From positions 47,967 to 111,966 of the forward strand of contig NZ_NEGZ01000010.1 of NCBI RefSeq assembly GCF_002127585.1: a stretch of DNA of 64,000 bases, given 5' to 3'. Both the position numbers and the translations under genes were made by a program. Of the stretch, positions 1 through 9,273 are shown one piece after another (the first letter of the stretch is position 1; each line of letters opens with the position of its first letter). The notes under the pieces were generated by a model. The model was given only the letters and a program-made list of their open reading frames with translations, was not told the origin of the DNA and did not search any database. Origin of the DNA: Janthinobacterium sp. GW458P (GTDB lineage Bacteria; Pseudomonadota; Gammaproteobacteria; Burkholderiales; Burkholderiaceae_D).

Positions 1-31
1 AACGGTTCCGGCACGCAATCATGTCCCTTCA

Positions 32-211
32 TTACCTCTTGACCGGCATGAGGAATAGCAAGCGATCAGTAAACAACTCAACTTCCTCGATGGCTAACTT
101 CAGGCCGTAAAGACAGTGGCCCTGATTCTTGGGGAAGAAGGTATTCCAGGGCCAGCGAATGCCTCCAAATGACGCAGAGTAGCGAAGCGGGTACGCGAAC
201 CCAGCAAGCAC
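32..211 (-). CDS. possible small ORF after the cupin gene
   Basis: An open frame of 59 codons starts with GTG. Its first base is the last base of the cupin stop codon (TAGTG overlap), and it runs to a TAA near the window edge. The translation has a protein-like composition, with an aromatic and glycine-rich first half (FGGIRWPWN) and an amphipathic end (LAIEEVELFTDRLLF). I recognise no family. The one-base overlap would fit translational coupling, but there is no separate ribosome site and the frame could be chance or the tail of a decayed gene. Confidence 0.25.
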   Translation of the reverse strand: MLAGFAYPLRYSASFGGIRWPWNTFFPKNQGHCLYGLKLAIEEVELFTDRLLFLMPVKR

Positions 212-579
212 TACTGTGGTTTGGCGTACTTTGCGACGCCTGTTACATCAAACAATACGCAACGCTGACTGCCAACTACCCAGGCATCGTGCCCTGGTGG
301 CATATAAAAAACATCACCAGGCCCATACTCCATTTCAGACCCATCGTTCATTTTAACGATCATTCGTCCTTCGAGTACCATGCCGGTATGAGTTGCTTGG
401 CAGGAATCAGTACCTGCTATCGGTTTTACGTGCAGACTCCAGCGCCAGCCGGGTTCAAATTCGCCGCGCCCCATTGTCTGGTTGCCAAGCGTGAAGACAG
501 CCATCTGACCTGCTCCATCTTTGAATGGGCGGACTTCGTCCGGTTTGTCCCAAGATTTCTTTTCCAACATTGCACTCAT
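211..579 (-). CDS. small cupin-domain protein
   Basis: A 122-residue protein that is a single cupin beta-barrel. The two cupin motifs are visible as the HTGMVLEGRM stretch (about residues 64-73) and the YGPGDVFYMPPGHDAW stretch (about residues 85-100). Single-domain cupins of this size bind a metal or small molecule, and the substrate cannot be told from sequence. The start is supported by a strong ribosome site (AAAAGGAGGG) shortly upstream of ATG. The gene is isolated on the minus strand. Its upstream region is an AT-rich 389-bp gap carrying an octanucleotide repeat. The cupin fold is clear; the function is unknown. Confidence 0.8.
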   Translation of the reverse strand: MSAMLEKKSWDKPDEVRPFKDGAGQMAVFTLGNQTMGRGEFEPGWRWSLHVKPIAGTDSCQATHTGMVLEGRMIVKMNDGSEMEYGPGDVFYMPPGHDAWVVGSQRCVLFDVTGVAKYAKPQ

Positions 580-968
580 AGCTTGACCCTCCTTTTAATT
601 ACTGGGAAGAATGACATTGCCAAATAAAAATGATTCGCCGAGAAACAGTACTCCCTGCAGCCGAACACATCACGATCAACTTCCACACCAAAATGTCATG
701 TTGGCAGTTTCAATATAACTCAACAATAAAAATTTGCAACTATGCTATTTCTTTGCATTTACTTAAAACAACCAAAAATATCGACATCAATTCATCAATA
801 CATCAATACATCAACACATCAACACATCAACACATCAATATTAATCCAATAAATATCTTCTTCAAATTCATATACCCCATCTACTTCGTGGAATCAAGAA
901 ATTAAATACAATTATTGAAAGTGGCAAGCCATAAAATATCGCCCTTCCCCACCCGGCTCAAGAAATAT
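580..968. other. AT-rich intergenic gap upstream of the cupin gene
   Basis: This 389-bp gap between the cupin start and the diguanylate cyclase stop is much richer in A and T than the flanking genes. It contains the octamer repeat described separately. Short open frames across it have repetitive, low-complexity translations and no ribosome sites, so I do not call genes here. The cupin promoter must lie in it, but no clear -35/-10 pair stands out. Confidence 0.6.
786..841. repeat. octanucleotide tandem repeat (7 units)
   Basis: Seven consecutive 8-bp units: ATCAATTC, ATCAATAC twice, ATCAACAC three times, then ATCAATAT. The period is 8 throughout and only the last three positions of the unit vary. 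The array lies 207 bp upstream of the cupin start and 128 bp beyond the diguanylate cyclase stop. It does not lie in a credible gene. Confidence 0.9.
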
Positions 969-2555
969 TCAATTCACCAAAATAAACACCGTCTCCGACT
1001 GCTCAAGATGGCATACTTTATTACGCCCCGACTCCTTGGCCTTGTACAGTGCCTTATCGGCGGACTCGACCAACTCAACTGCCTCATTCTGCAGGTGAAT
1101 TGGTGAAAATGCTTCCACACCGATACTTACTGTTACAACATCAAGTGGGTTACCGCTATGCGGGATGCCTAAAGCTTCGACAGCAAGCCGAATACTTTCA
1201 GCAACAGCGATTACGCCAGCAAGATCCGTTCCTGGTAGTAAGACCACAAATTCTTCGCCGCCATAACGTGCAGCAACATCGCCTGCTCGGCGCATGGCCA
1301 TGGTAAGCGTATGGGCAATTTTCTTCAGGCACTCGTCGCCAGCGACATGACCGTAGATATCATTGTATTGTTTAAAAAAATCAACATCGATCATCAGCAA
1401 TCCAAGAGTACTTTCCCCGCGCTGTGCACGATTAAATTCCTCTATCAATGCTTCGTCAAAATACCGTCGATTCGCCAATCCCGTCAGTCCATCTTGCATG
1501 ACAAGATGTGCCAGAATATCATGTGATATTTCCAGCTCGTTGCTTTTCTCCTCGAGTTTTCCCGCAATTTTTGATCGCAAGTCAATTTGCATGACCATCC
1601 GATACCCAAGAAATCCGATGAGCAAGACCAATACACCTCCTGCAGAAACTTGAATGCATGCATCGGTGAACCAATTTTCCAGTATCTCATCCTGCGACAG
1701 GGCGGCAGAGACAACTAATGGGTACTCCTCTATTCTTCGATAGCTATTTATCCGAACAACGCCATCTTGCCCGGATTTTATAACTGCTGTTCCGCTGTCT
1801 GATTTCGGCAAATAGTCATGGAATAATGGCAACTTTGAGATATCTCGCCCCAACTTACTGGCATCGAAAGGCCTTCTTAATAGCAATATTCCTCTTTCAT
1901 TGGCGATAAAAATTGCACCTCTATCGCCTATAGAAAATAGATCATAAAATGACCTGAAGTATCTCATATTAATGGTGGCAAGTGCCACGCCACCAAAATT
2001 TCCATCTGGAAGGTTAATTCTGCGAGATACCGTGATAATCCACTCACCCGTCGATTTGCTGCGCACAGGAGGACCAATATATGGACCGCGATCACTGTGC
2101 GTTCGATGATGCTCAAAATATTCACGATCAGAATTATTTAAATTTTTAAGCAACACTTTCTGGGAGTTCACCAACCAATTGCCATTCTTATCATAAACAA
2201 ATATTCCATGCAGTTGGGGTAACTCAGTTACTCGCGTGACCAGAAGAGTGTGAATGCGATTCAACTCGATCTCAGATACGCCATCTATTTCAATTCGCTC
2301 CACCAAGCCAACCAATAGTGTATCGGCTTCTTTGATCGTGTCATATGCATGCTGTGCAACTGCATGTGCCAGGTTTGAGCTGGCTTGACCTGCCTGGTCC
2401 AGTTCGACGTTCCTTGCCCGCCAAATCATTCCTAGCTGAACCACAAGAATGGAAAGGCAAACCAAAACAACGAATACAATCGCCATGGGCACTAGTGAAA
2501 ATCTCCGCAGGCTAAAACTACTTGAATCTTGTGCCAAACCATCGATAGCAGACAT
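969..2555 (-). CDS. membrane diguanylate cyclase with periplasmic Cache sensor
   Basis: A 528-residue enzyme predicted to make cyclic di-GMP from two GTP at the inner membrane. From the N terminus it has a transmembrane helix (about 23-43), a long extracytoplasmic Cache-type sensor region (about 50-290), a second transmembrane helix (about 302-322), a short linker coil and a GGDEF domain. The active site reads GGEEF (about 432-436). An RxxD inhibitory site (RAGD, about 423-426) lies five residues before it, so product feedback is expected. There is no EAL domain. The start at MSAIDG is chosen because GGAGGGGG lies just upstream; an in-frame ATG four codons earlier lies over that ribosome site. 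The gene is monocistronic. Its ligand is unknown. Confidence 0.93.
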   Translation of the reverse strand: MSAIDGLAQDSSSFSLRRFSLVPMAIVFVVLVCLSILVVQLGMIWRARNVELDQAGQASSNLAHAVAQHAYDTIKEADTLLVGLVERIEIDGVSEIELNRIHTLLVTRVTELPQLHGIFVYDKNGNWLVNSQKVLLKNLNNSDREYFEHHRTHSDRGPYIGPPVRSKSTGEWIITVSRRINLPDGNFGGVALATINMRYFRSFYDLFSIGDRGAIFIANERGILLLRRPFDASKLGRDISKLPLFHDYLPKSDSGTAVIKSGQDGVVRINSYRRIEEYPLVVSAALSQDEILENWFTDACIQVSAGGVLVLLIGFLGYRMVMQIDLRSKIAGKLEEKSNELEISHDILAHLVMQDGLTGLANRRYFDEALIEEFNRAQRGESTLGLLMIDVDFFKQYNDIYGHVAGDECLKKIAHTLTMAMRRAGDVAARYGGEEFVVLLPGTDLAGVIAVAESIRLAVEALGIPHSGNPLDVVTVSIGVEAFSPIHLQNEAVELVESADKALYKAKESGRNKVCHLEQSETVFILVN

Positions 2556-2870
2556 AGCCCCCTCCATTTTTTTGCCGATGTTTTCAGTGTTAAATACCGT
2601 ACTCCTTATTGTGAATAATCACGAAAAGTAACCACTAAAAATGAAAACATAGTGTGCATCGACTCTGCTTTCTACCTGAGTTTGAGTTGTCATTCCTCTG
2701 GTGCGCCATGTTAAATATCAAAGACAGCGCAGATTTATTTTTTTTGTTGCGCATTTGTTGAAAGTGATTATGTGAGACTTTCCGCCCCTCTCCAACCAAT
2801 ATGATCGACTTGTACCTGCTGATAAATCCGCATCAATCAGGGGAAGGAATCAAGGAATTTAGGAGAAATT
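2556..2870. other. intergenic region between divergent DGC and chemoreceptor remnant
   Basis: 315 bp separating two divergent starts. No open frame with a ribosome site is seen. It should hold the diguanylate cyclase promoter on the minus strand and the former chemoreceptor promoter on the plus strand. I see no convincing -35/-10 pair for either. Immediately before 2871 there is a good ribosome site (AGGAGAAATT). Confidence 0.5.
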
Positions 2871-2996
2871 ATGTCATCTAGACATCTCAAAATAACAACT
2901 TGCCTTGGCCTCGGTTTCGGTTTGATAGCCTTATTGCCCATCCTGGTGATTGCACTCCGGCTGAACGGTATGCAACAGATACAGAACCGGATGTGG
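2871..2996 (+). pseudogene. 5' fragment of a methyl-accepting chemotaxis protein
   Basis: After a good ribosome site (AGGAG) an ATG opens a frame beginning MSSRHLKITTCLGLGFGLIA and continuing through a hydrophobic helix to about LNGMQQIQNRM. The LKI-x-LGLGFGL pattern followed by a transmembrane helix is typical of betaproteobacterial chemoreceptor N termini. After about 42 codons the frame enters DNA that, on the other strand, is an IS3-type orfA, and it stops at 3050. Only the first membrane anchor remains; ligand-binding, HAMP and signalling domains are missing. The exact junction (2990-3000) is uncertain. The family call rests on this short segment alone. Confidence 0.6.
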
Positions 2997-3215
2997 CGTG
3001 ATGCCCTGCCGCTCCAACTGAAGCTGCTGCACCCAGCGGCGCAGCACTGATTCGCCGATGCCCACCGGACGGCTTGCCTCCGTATGGCTGTATCCTTGAT
3101 CCAGTACCAGGCATGCCGCCCGCTGTTTGAACTCAGGGGAAAACGTACGTCTTTGCTTGCTCATCAAACACCTCTCCATGGCGAGCATTCTCGCCTAAAT
3201 CAGTGTCCGGGTACA
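2997..3215 (-). mobile_element. 5' fragment of an IS3-family insertion sequence (orfA)
   Basis: The frame starting MSKQRRTFSPEFKQRAA at 3164 is the N-terminal helix-turn-helix of an IS3-family OrfA. It continues through GIGESVLRRWVQQ to ERQGITP, where OrfA homology ends and chemoreceptor DNA begins. An outer end of the element is suggested by TGTACCCGGACAC starting at 3215, abutting the stop of the integrase remnant; the true end could be a few bases further out (TGGTTTAATG). OrfB, the catalytic part, and the other terminal repeat are absent, so the element is dead. Confidence 0.75.
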
Positions 3216-4233
3216 TTAAACCACTGCATGCGGCGAAAAGTCGGCCAGCTGCTTCCCGCAGTCTCGCGCCATGGCGCATACAGACACCAGAATACGATTG
3301 AGCGAAGCGCCATTCATCGGCACATCAGGGTCATATCGCGATGGCAAAATATAAGGCGACGTACCAGCACAGGTGCGTAGCGCGACAAACATATCGAGCG
3401 CCTGGCGTGACAAATAAACGTTGTGGGGGTTGCGGCGCTTCATCCGCCTGGCCGGAATGGTCCATAGAGCATCGGTAAAATTGACCTCGGTCCATGTTGC
3501 ATCCGTCAGTTCGGACTTACGCACCATGGTGAGTAATAGTAATTTGCAAGCCAGGCGCAAGGTCGGCGCGCACTGCACGTATTCGATATGTTCGTAGAAC
3601 AGCGCGATCTCTTCGGCACCCAACGCGCGGTCGCGCGGCTCAAATACGGCAATGGATGAAGGAGCGACCAGATCCGCAGGGTTTTCAACCTTCTGTCCTC
3701 TTTGTTCTGCGTACTTAAAGACCGGTTTCACGATATCGCGCGCATGCACGGCCGTCGCAGGAGCGCCACGTGCGAGGATGGCGTCGCATACGGAACGCAA
3801 CTCGTTGTGCGTAATCTCATGCAGCAGGAGACTGCCAAATGGGCGTTTCAGATCGCGTTCATACACCGCGCGCCGCATATCCCGCGTCGACTCCGCCATT
3901 TTGTACTTTAATAGCCAACGGTTCGGCCCAAACACTGAATGGTTCTCCCGCTGCCAGTTGGGTACGCGATTTGGCTTTGAGGCGCGACGGGGACTTGCCT
4001 TCCGATTGCGCTTTCTTGGCTTGCTCCAGGCGCGCCCTTGCCTCCTGCAAGCTCAAGCCACCAGCACCGTACCGTCCGAGCACCAAGGTTTCACTGCGGC
4101 CATTGACGCGGTAGTTATAGCGAAACGAGATGGTGCCAGTGGGCAGGACCGTCGCATACAGACCGTCACGATCCGGCACCTTATAGGCTTTCGTAGCAGG
4201 TTTCAGGTTTTTCAGTTTCGCATCGGTCAACAT
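3216..4233 (-). pseudogene. P4-type tyrosine integrase, frameshifted and truncated
   Basis: Two overlapping frames encode one integrase. The first, starting MLTDAKLKNLKPATKAYKV at 4233 behind GGGAGG, is the N-terminal arm-binding domain of P4-like integrases. It reads to about FSVWAE and then runs out of frame. The second resumes with RWLLKYKMAESTRDMR and carries the core-binding domain and the start of the catalytic domain, including the first catalytic Arg in TMVRKSEL. Removing one C of the CC at 3920-3921 would join the frames as FSVWAERWLLKYKM. The C terminus stops at FSPHAVV, where an HxLRR motif and later a Tyr nucleophile are expected; IS3 DNA follows directly. It cannot recombine. Its place behind the guaA 3' end marks a genomic-island boundary. 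Confidence 0.9.
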
Positions 4234-4406
4234 GGTCACCTCCCACTCCTACACAAGTCTGTACTGGCGGCCGATTCATTTCAAACAATCAGTCACTTAG
4301 TGCGAAAAAAGTGAAATCGTTATCCCCTCTCGGGCTGCTGACACCTTCACGATGAAGAGCGTAAAAAAATACGCTAAAACTCCTTTAAAATCAAACACTT
4401 AAAACG

Positions 4407-4430
4407 AAAAATACCCGCAAAAATACCCAC
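4407..4430. repeat. two tandem 12-bp direct repeats, possible integrase arm sites
   Basis: AAAAATACCCGC (4407-4418) is followed directly by AAAAATACCCAC (4419-4430). They lie between the integrase remnant start and the guaA terminator, inside what would be the attachment region. Short direct repeats here are the usual form of arm-type binding sites for P4-like integrases. That role is inferred from position only. Confidence 0.5.
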
Positions 4431-4487
4431 AAAAAAACGTGCTTGGCTCTGTCGACGGTTGCTTGCGTTTGCCAGACAAAATAAAAA

Positions 4488-4515
4488 AAGCCCCTGAAAA
4501 ATCAGGGGCTTAACT
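4488..4515 (-). terminator. guaA terminator
   Basis: A perfect 10-bp stem (AAGCCCCTGA / TCAGGGGCTT, 4488-4497 and 4502-4511) with an AAAA loop, followed on the minus strand by a T run. It lies 46 bp beyond the guaA stop and ends guaB-guaA transcripts. Confidence 0.85.
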
Positions 4516-4557
4516 GTTGCATTGACCCGGCATTACCTTACGGTGCCGGACGGGAGA

Positions 4558-6168
4558 TTATTCCCACTCGATGGTCGCCGGCGGCTTGCCCGAGATATCG
4601 TATACGACGCGGTTGATGCCGCGCACTTCATTGATGATGCGGTTAGAAACCTTGCCCAGCAAGCTGTGCGGCAGGTGCGCCCAGTGGGCCGTCATGAAGT
4701 CTTGTGTCTGCACGGCGCGCAGGGCCACCACGTATTCATAGGTGCGGCCGTCGCCCATCACGCCTACCGATTTAACCGGCAGGAACACGGCGAATGCCTG
4801 GCTCGTCGCCTCGTACCAGTTTGCCGGCAACGCATCCGGATCGACGGCCTGGCCGGCGACGAATTCGTAGGGCGTATTGCGCAGCTCTTCGATGAAGATG
4901 GCGTCGGCGCGACGCAGCAGGTCGGCGAACTCTTTCTTGACTTCACCGAGGATGCGCACGCCCAGGCCCGGACCCGGGAATGGGTGGCGGTAGACCATGT
5001 CATGCGGCAAGCCCAGGGCCACGCCGAGTTTGCGCACTTCGTCCTTGAACAATTCGCGCAGCGGCTCCAGCAGTTTGAGCTTCATGGTGTCGGGCAAGCC
5101 GCCCACGTTGTGATGGCTCTTGATGGTCTGGCCTTTCTTGCCTTTGCCCGCCGATTCGATGACATCGGGGTAAATCGTACCCTGCGCCAGCCATTTGGCG
5201 TTCACCAGCTTGCCAGATTCCACCTGGAAGACTTCGACGAATTCGCGGCCGATGATCTTGCGCTTTTGTTCCGGATCAGCAACGCCGGCCAGGTGGCCCA
5301 TGAACTGGTCTTCCGCGTCGATGCGGATAACCTTGACACCCAGGTTCTTGGCGAACATGTCCATGACCATCTTGCCCTCGTCCAGGCGCAGCAGGCCGTG
5401 GTCGACGAAGACGCAGGTCAGTTGGTCGCCGATGGCGCGATGGATCAGCGCTGCCGCGACGGACGAATCGACGCCGCCGGACAAGCCCAGAATGACTTCA
5501 TCCGTACCCACTTGCGCGCGGATCTTTTCCACCGCTTCGCTGATGTAGTCAGGCATGTTCCAGTCCGACTTGCAACCGCAGATTTCATGCACGAAACGGC
5601 CGATGATGGCCTTGCCCTGCACCGTGTGTGTCACTTCCGGGTGGAATTGCACGCCATAGAACTGGCGCTCTTCGTCCGCCATGGCGGCGATCGGGCAGCT
5701 GGGCGTGTTGCCCATCAACTTGAAGCCCGGAGGCATGTCCAGTACCTTGTCGCCGTGGCTCATCCACACTTTCAACATGCCGTGGCCTTCATCCGTGACG
5801 AAGTCGGCAATACCGTTGAGCAACTTGGTGTGGCTACGGGCGCGCACTTCGGCGTAGCCGAATTCGCGTACCAGGCCGTTTTCCACCTTGCCGCCCAGCT
5901 GGGCAGCCATGGTTTGCATGCCATAGCAGATGCCCAGCACGGGTACGCCCAACTCGAACACGGCTTGCGGCGCGCGCGGCGAATCGCCTTCCAGCGTTGA
6001 GTTGTGGCTGCCCGACAGGATCACGCCGGCAGCGCCATAGTTGCGCACGAATTCGTCGCTGACGTCATACGGGAAGACTTCGGAAAACACGCCGGAATCG
6101 CGCACGCGGCGCGCGATCAGCTGGGTGACTTGGGAGCCGAAATCGAGAATGAGGATTTTAGAATGCAT
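4558..6168 (-). CDS. guaA: GMP synthase (glutamine-hydrolysing)
   Basis: A 536-residue enzyme converting XMP to GMP with ATP and glutamine, the last step of GMP synthesis. It has an N-terminal class I glutamine amidotransferase domain with nucleophile Cys81 in LGICYGMQ and a later HPEV for the His/Glu pair. An ATP-pyrophosphatase domain with P-loop LSGGVDSS follows, then the dimerisation domain ending in the conserved PATIEWE. The start is at [13 protein letters not shown]; a longer in-frame extension upstream lacks conservation and covers the intergenic repeat. It lies behind guaB in the same direction. The 3' end abuts an integrase remnant, consistent with guaA serving as an integration target. 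Confidence 0.97.
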   Translation of the reverse strand: MHSKILILDFGSQVTQLIARRVRDSGVFSEVFPYDVSDEFVRNYGAAGVILSGSHNSTLEGDSPRAPQAVFELGVPVLGICYGMQTMAAQLGGKVENGLVREFGYAEVRARSHTKLLNGIADFVTDEGHGMLKVWMSHGDKVLDMPPGFKLMGNTPSCPIAAMADEERQFYGVQFHPEVTHTVQGKAIIGRFVHEICGCKSDWNMPDYISEAVEKIRAQVGTDEVILGLSGGVDSSVAAALIHRAIGDQLTCVFVDHGLLRLDEGKMVMDMFAKNLGVKVIRIDAEDQFMGHLAGVADPEQKRKIIGREFVEVFQVESGKLVNAKWLAQGTIYPDVIESAGKGKKGQTIKSHHNVGGLPDTMKLKLLEPLRELFKDEVRKLGVALGLPHDMVYRHPFPGPGLGVRILGEVKKEFADLLRRADAIFIEELRNTPYEFVAGQAVDPDALPANWYEATSQAFAVFLPVKSVGVMGDGRTYEYVVALRAVQTQDFMTAHWAHLPHSLLGKVSNRIINEVRGINRVVYDISGKPPATIEWE

Positions 6169-6198
6169 GATGGAGACTTTATCTGAGGTCATTACAAA

Positions 6199-6338
6199 AC
6201 CGGCGCACTGGGCGCCGGTCTGGTCTGTCGCTATAGCGCAGCGGAAAAATTGTTCAGGGCAAGGCGCAGTGCCGAAGACAGTACAAATAGTACGGCGAGG
6301 CACTGTAACGCAGCCATGGGCAATTTTTCCTGTTGCGC
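6199..6338. repeat. hairpin plus long imperfect inverted repeat between guaB and guaA
   Basis: Two structures fill the gap. First is a GC-rich hairpin at 6199-6219 (ACCGGCGC / GCGCCGGT). Second is an imperfect inverted repeat of about 105 bp: AGCGCAGCGGAAAAATTG at its left pairs with CAATTTTTCCTGTTGCGCT at its right. Nested CAGTGCC / GGCACTG arms surround a central GTAC-AAATA-GTAC. The right arm ends at the guaB stop codon. It resembles dispersed intergenic palindromes of betaproteobacteria, but no second copy is present in this window. Confidence 0.7.
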
Positions 6339-7826
<1,488 letters not shown>

Positions 7827-7944
7827 TTATACAGAAAAAAGCGCCCTCCGTCCTTGCAGCATAGAAAAGATATTTGAAAATAACAAAAAAATGTCGTGCC
7901 CGGCACGGCTGGCAGGCGCTGCCAGCCCCCTGCCCCGCACATGT

Positions 7945-8235
7945 TCAGGCGGGCTTGTTGCCTGCGCGGCGCCGGCGCGCTTCTTTCGGATCCGCCTGCA
8001 AGGGACGGTACACTTCCACGCGGTCATGCTCGCGCAAAACGGTATCGAGCGGCTTTCTCTTGCCGTAGATGCCGACCACATTGGCAGCCAGGTCAATCCC
8101 GGGCATCTCCTGCAGCAAACCGCTGCGCTCCACAGCCTGCCCAATGGTCGTACCGGCAGGCACCGTCAAGCTGCGCAAGAAGCTGCTGTCGGGCAAGGCA
8201 TGACATACCTGCACCTGGATGTCTGCCTCAGCCAT
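7945..8235 (-). CDS. rnfH: RnfH/RatB family protein
   Basis: A 96-residue protein of the RnfH family, which has a small ubiquitin-like beta-grasp fold (IQVQVCHALPDSSFLRSLTV, then GTTIGQAVERSG and the conserved GIYGKRKPLDTVLREHDRVEVYRPL block). The tail is basic (KEARRRRAGNKPA). Its start overlaps the end of ratA by 8 bp, the usual ratA-ratB arrangement. Its role is not settled: it has been proposed as the antitoxin-like partner of RatA and as an Rnf-associated factor. Identification is firm; function is not. Confidence 0.9.
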   Translation of the reverse strand: MAEADIQVQVCHALPDSSFLRSLTVPAGTTIGQAVERSGLLQEMPGIDLAANVVGIYGKRKPLDTVLREHDRVEVYRPLQADPKEARRRRAGNKPA

Positions 8236-8659
8236 ACACCGTCTCCGCGCGTTTGCAGAAGGAATCGACCATGCTGTTGGCGATCATGCCGAACACGGGG
8301 CCGATGATCTGCTCGAGCACGCGGCTGGAAAACTCGTAATGCAGGTCCAGTTCGATCTTGCAGGCGTCCTCGCGCAGGGCTTTGAAGGTCCACACGCCGT
8401 CGAGGGTCTTGAAAGGACCATCCACCAGCTTCATCTTGATGGAGCTGAAAGGCACGTTCTCATTGGACGTGGTGAAGCTTTGGCGCACGCCGTGGTAATG
8501 TATGCCCACGCTGGCGACGATCGTGTTCTCGCCCCGCTCGCGTATTTCGACCGCACCGCACCAGGGCAGGAATTTGGGATAATCCTCCACCGCCGCCACC
8601 AGCGCGAACATTTGTTCGGCGCTGTAGCCAAGAAAAACTGATTTATGTACTACTGCCAT
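8228..8659 (-). CDS. ratA: RatA/COQ10-type START-domain protein (ribosome association toxin homologue)
   Basis: A 143-residue protein of the Coq10/RatA START-like family (YSAEQMFALVAAVEDYPKFLPWC, then FKTLDGVWTF and a C-terminal helix ending SFCKRAETVYG). E. coli RatA blocks ribosome subunit joining, while Coq10 relatives bind quinone; either role is possible. The start at MAVVHKSVFLGYSAEQMF is chosen because homologous sequence begins there; the long upstream extension of the frame runs antisense through smpB. Directly upstream, smpB is divergent, a very common neighbour of ratA in proteobacteria. Confidence 0.92.
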   Translation of the reverse strand: MAVVHKSVFLGYSAEQMFALVAAVEDYPKFLPWCGAVEIRERGENTIVASVGIHYHGVRQSFTTSNENVPFSSIKMKLVDGPFKTLDGVWTFKALREDACKIELDLHYEFSSRVLEQIIGPVFGMIANSMVDSFCKRAETVYG

Positions 8660-8752
8660 TGAAGAACCATTTGCTATGATGTTGGATACATTTGATTTTA
8701 TCGCGCTTGCGCGAGACAGTAGTTTAACCGACCCGCGCACATTTACCATCTC

Positions 8753-9202
8753 ATGACCATAGCAGACAACAGAAAAGCCTTCCACGACTACTTCATCGAG
8801 GATCGCTACGAAGCGGGCATCGTGCTGGAAGGCTGGGAAGTCAAAGCCATCCGCGACGCCCGCGTGCAAATCAAGGAAGCCTACGTTGTCGTCCGCGGCG
8901 ACGAGCTGTTCCTGTTCGGCGCGCACATCAGCGCCCTGCCAACCGCCTCCACCCACATCCACCCGGAAGCCGTGCGCACGCGCAAGCTGCTGCTGCACCG
9001 TGCGGAAATGGATAAACTCATCGGCAAGGTGGAGCGCTCCGGCTACACGCTGGTGCCGCTCAACCTGCACTACAAGGGCGGCCGCGTGAAGTGCGAAATC
9101 GGCCTGGCCAAGGGCAAGAAACAGCACGACAAACGGGCTGCCGAGCGCGATCGCGATGGCGCACGCGAAGTCCAGGCGGCGATGAAGGTGCATCGCCGCT
9201 AA
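8753..9202 (+). CDS. smpB: SsrA-binding protein SmpB
   Basis: A 149-residue RNA-binding protein that delivers tmRNA to stalled ribosomes in trans-translation. Its OB-fold core is recognisable from [29 protein letters not shown] at the N terminus through [26 protein letters not shown]. The tail is basic ([25 protein letters not shown]) and folds on the ribosome. The length is normal. The gene is divergent from ratA with 93 bp between starts, which must hold both promoters. The tmRNA gene itself is not in this window. Confidence 0.97.
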   Translation: MTIADNRKAFHDYFIEDRYEAGIVLEGWEVKAIRDARVQIKEAYVVVRGDELFLFGAHISALPTASTHIHPEAVRTRKLLLHRAEMDKLIGKVERSGYTLVPLNLHYKGGRVKCEIGLAKGKKQHDKRAAERDRDGAREVQAAMKVHRR

Positions 9203-9244
9203 AGGCAGCACCACGCACGCGGCGTGCAAGGCAACACCAACCGG

Positions 9245-9270
9245 CCCGGCTATATGCCGGGTTTTATTTT
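9245..9270 (+). terminator. smpB terminator
   Basis: Stem CCCGGC / GCCGGG with a TATAT loop, followed by TTTTATTTT on the plus strand. It lies just beyond smpB and just before the convergent transposase stop. Confidence 0.8.
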
Positions 9271-9273
9271 AGG

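Noticed and set aside
786..841. CRISPR array
   Set aside because: Units are 8 bp and contiguous, with no spacers and no cas genes in the window.
630..905. 91-codon open frame through the octamer repeat
   Set aside because: Translation is low complexity (INTSTHQHININ), no ribosome site; explained by the repeat.
3084..4314. plus-strand open frames across the integrase remnant
   Set aside because: They are antisense to the integrase and IS fragments and have no similarity to any domain I know.
1..4557. second guaA-end attachment site within the left 3 kb
   Set aside because: I searched by eye for a copy of the guaA 3' end (TTCCCACTCGATGG) left of the integrase and saw none; the far end, if it exists, is outside the window.
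4522..6000. 492-codon open frame antisense to guaA
   Set aside because: Antisense to catalytic regions of GMP synthase, no start context, His/Ala/Val-rich.
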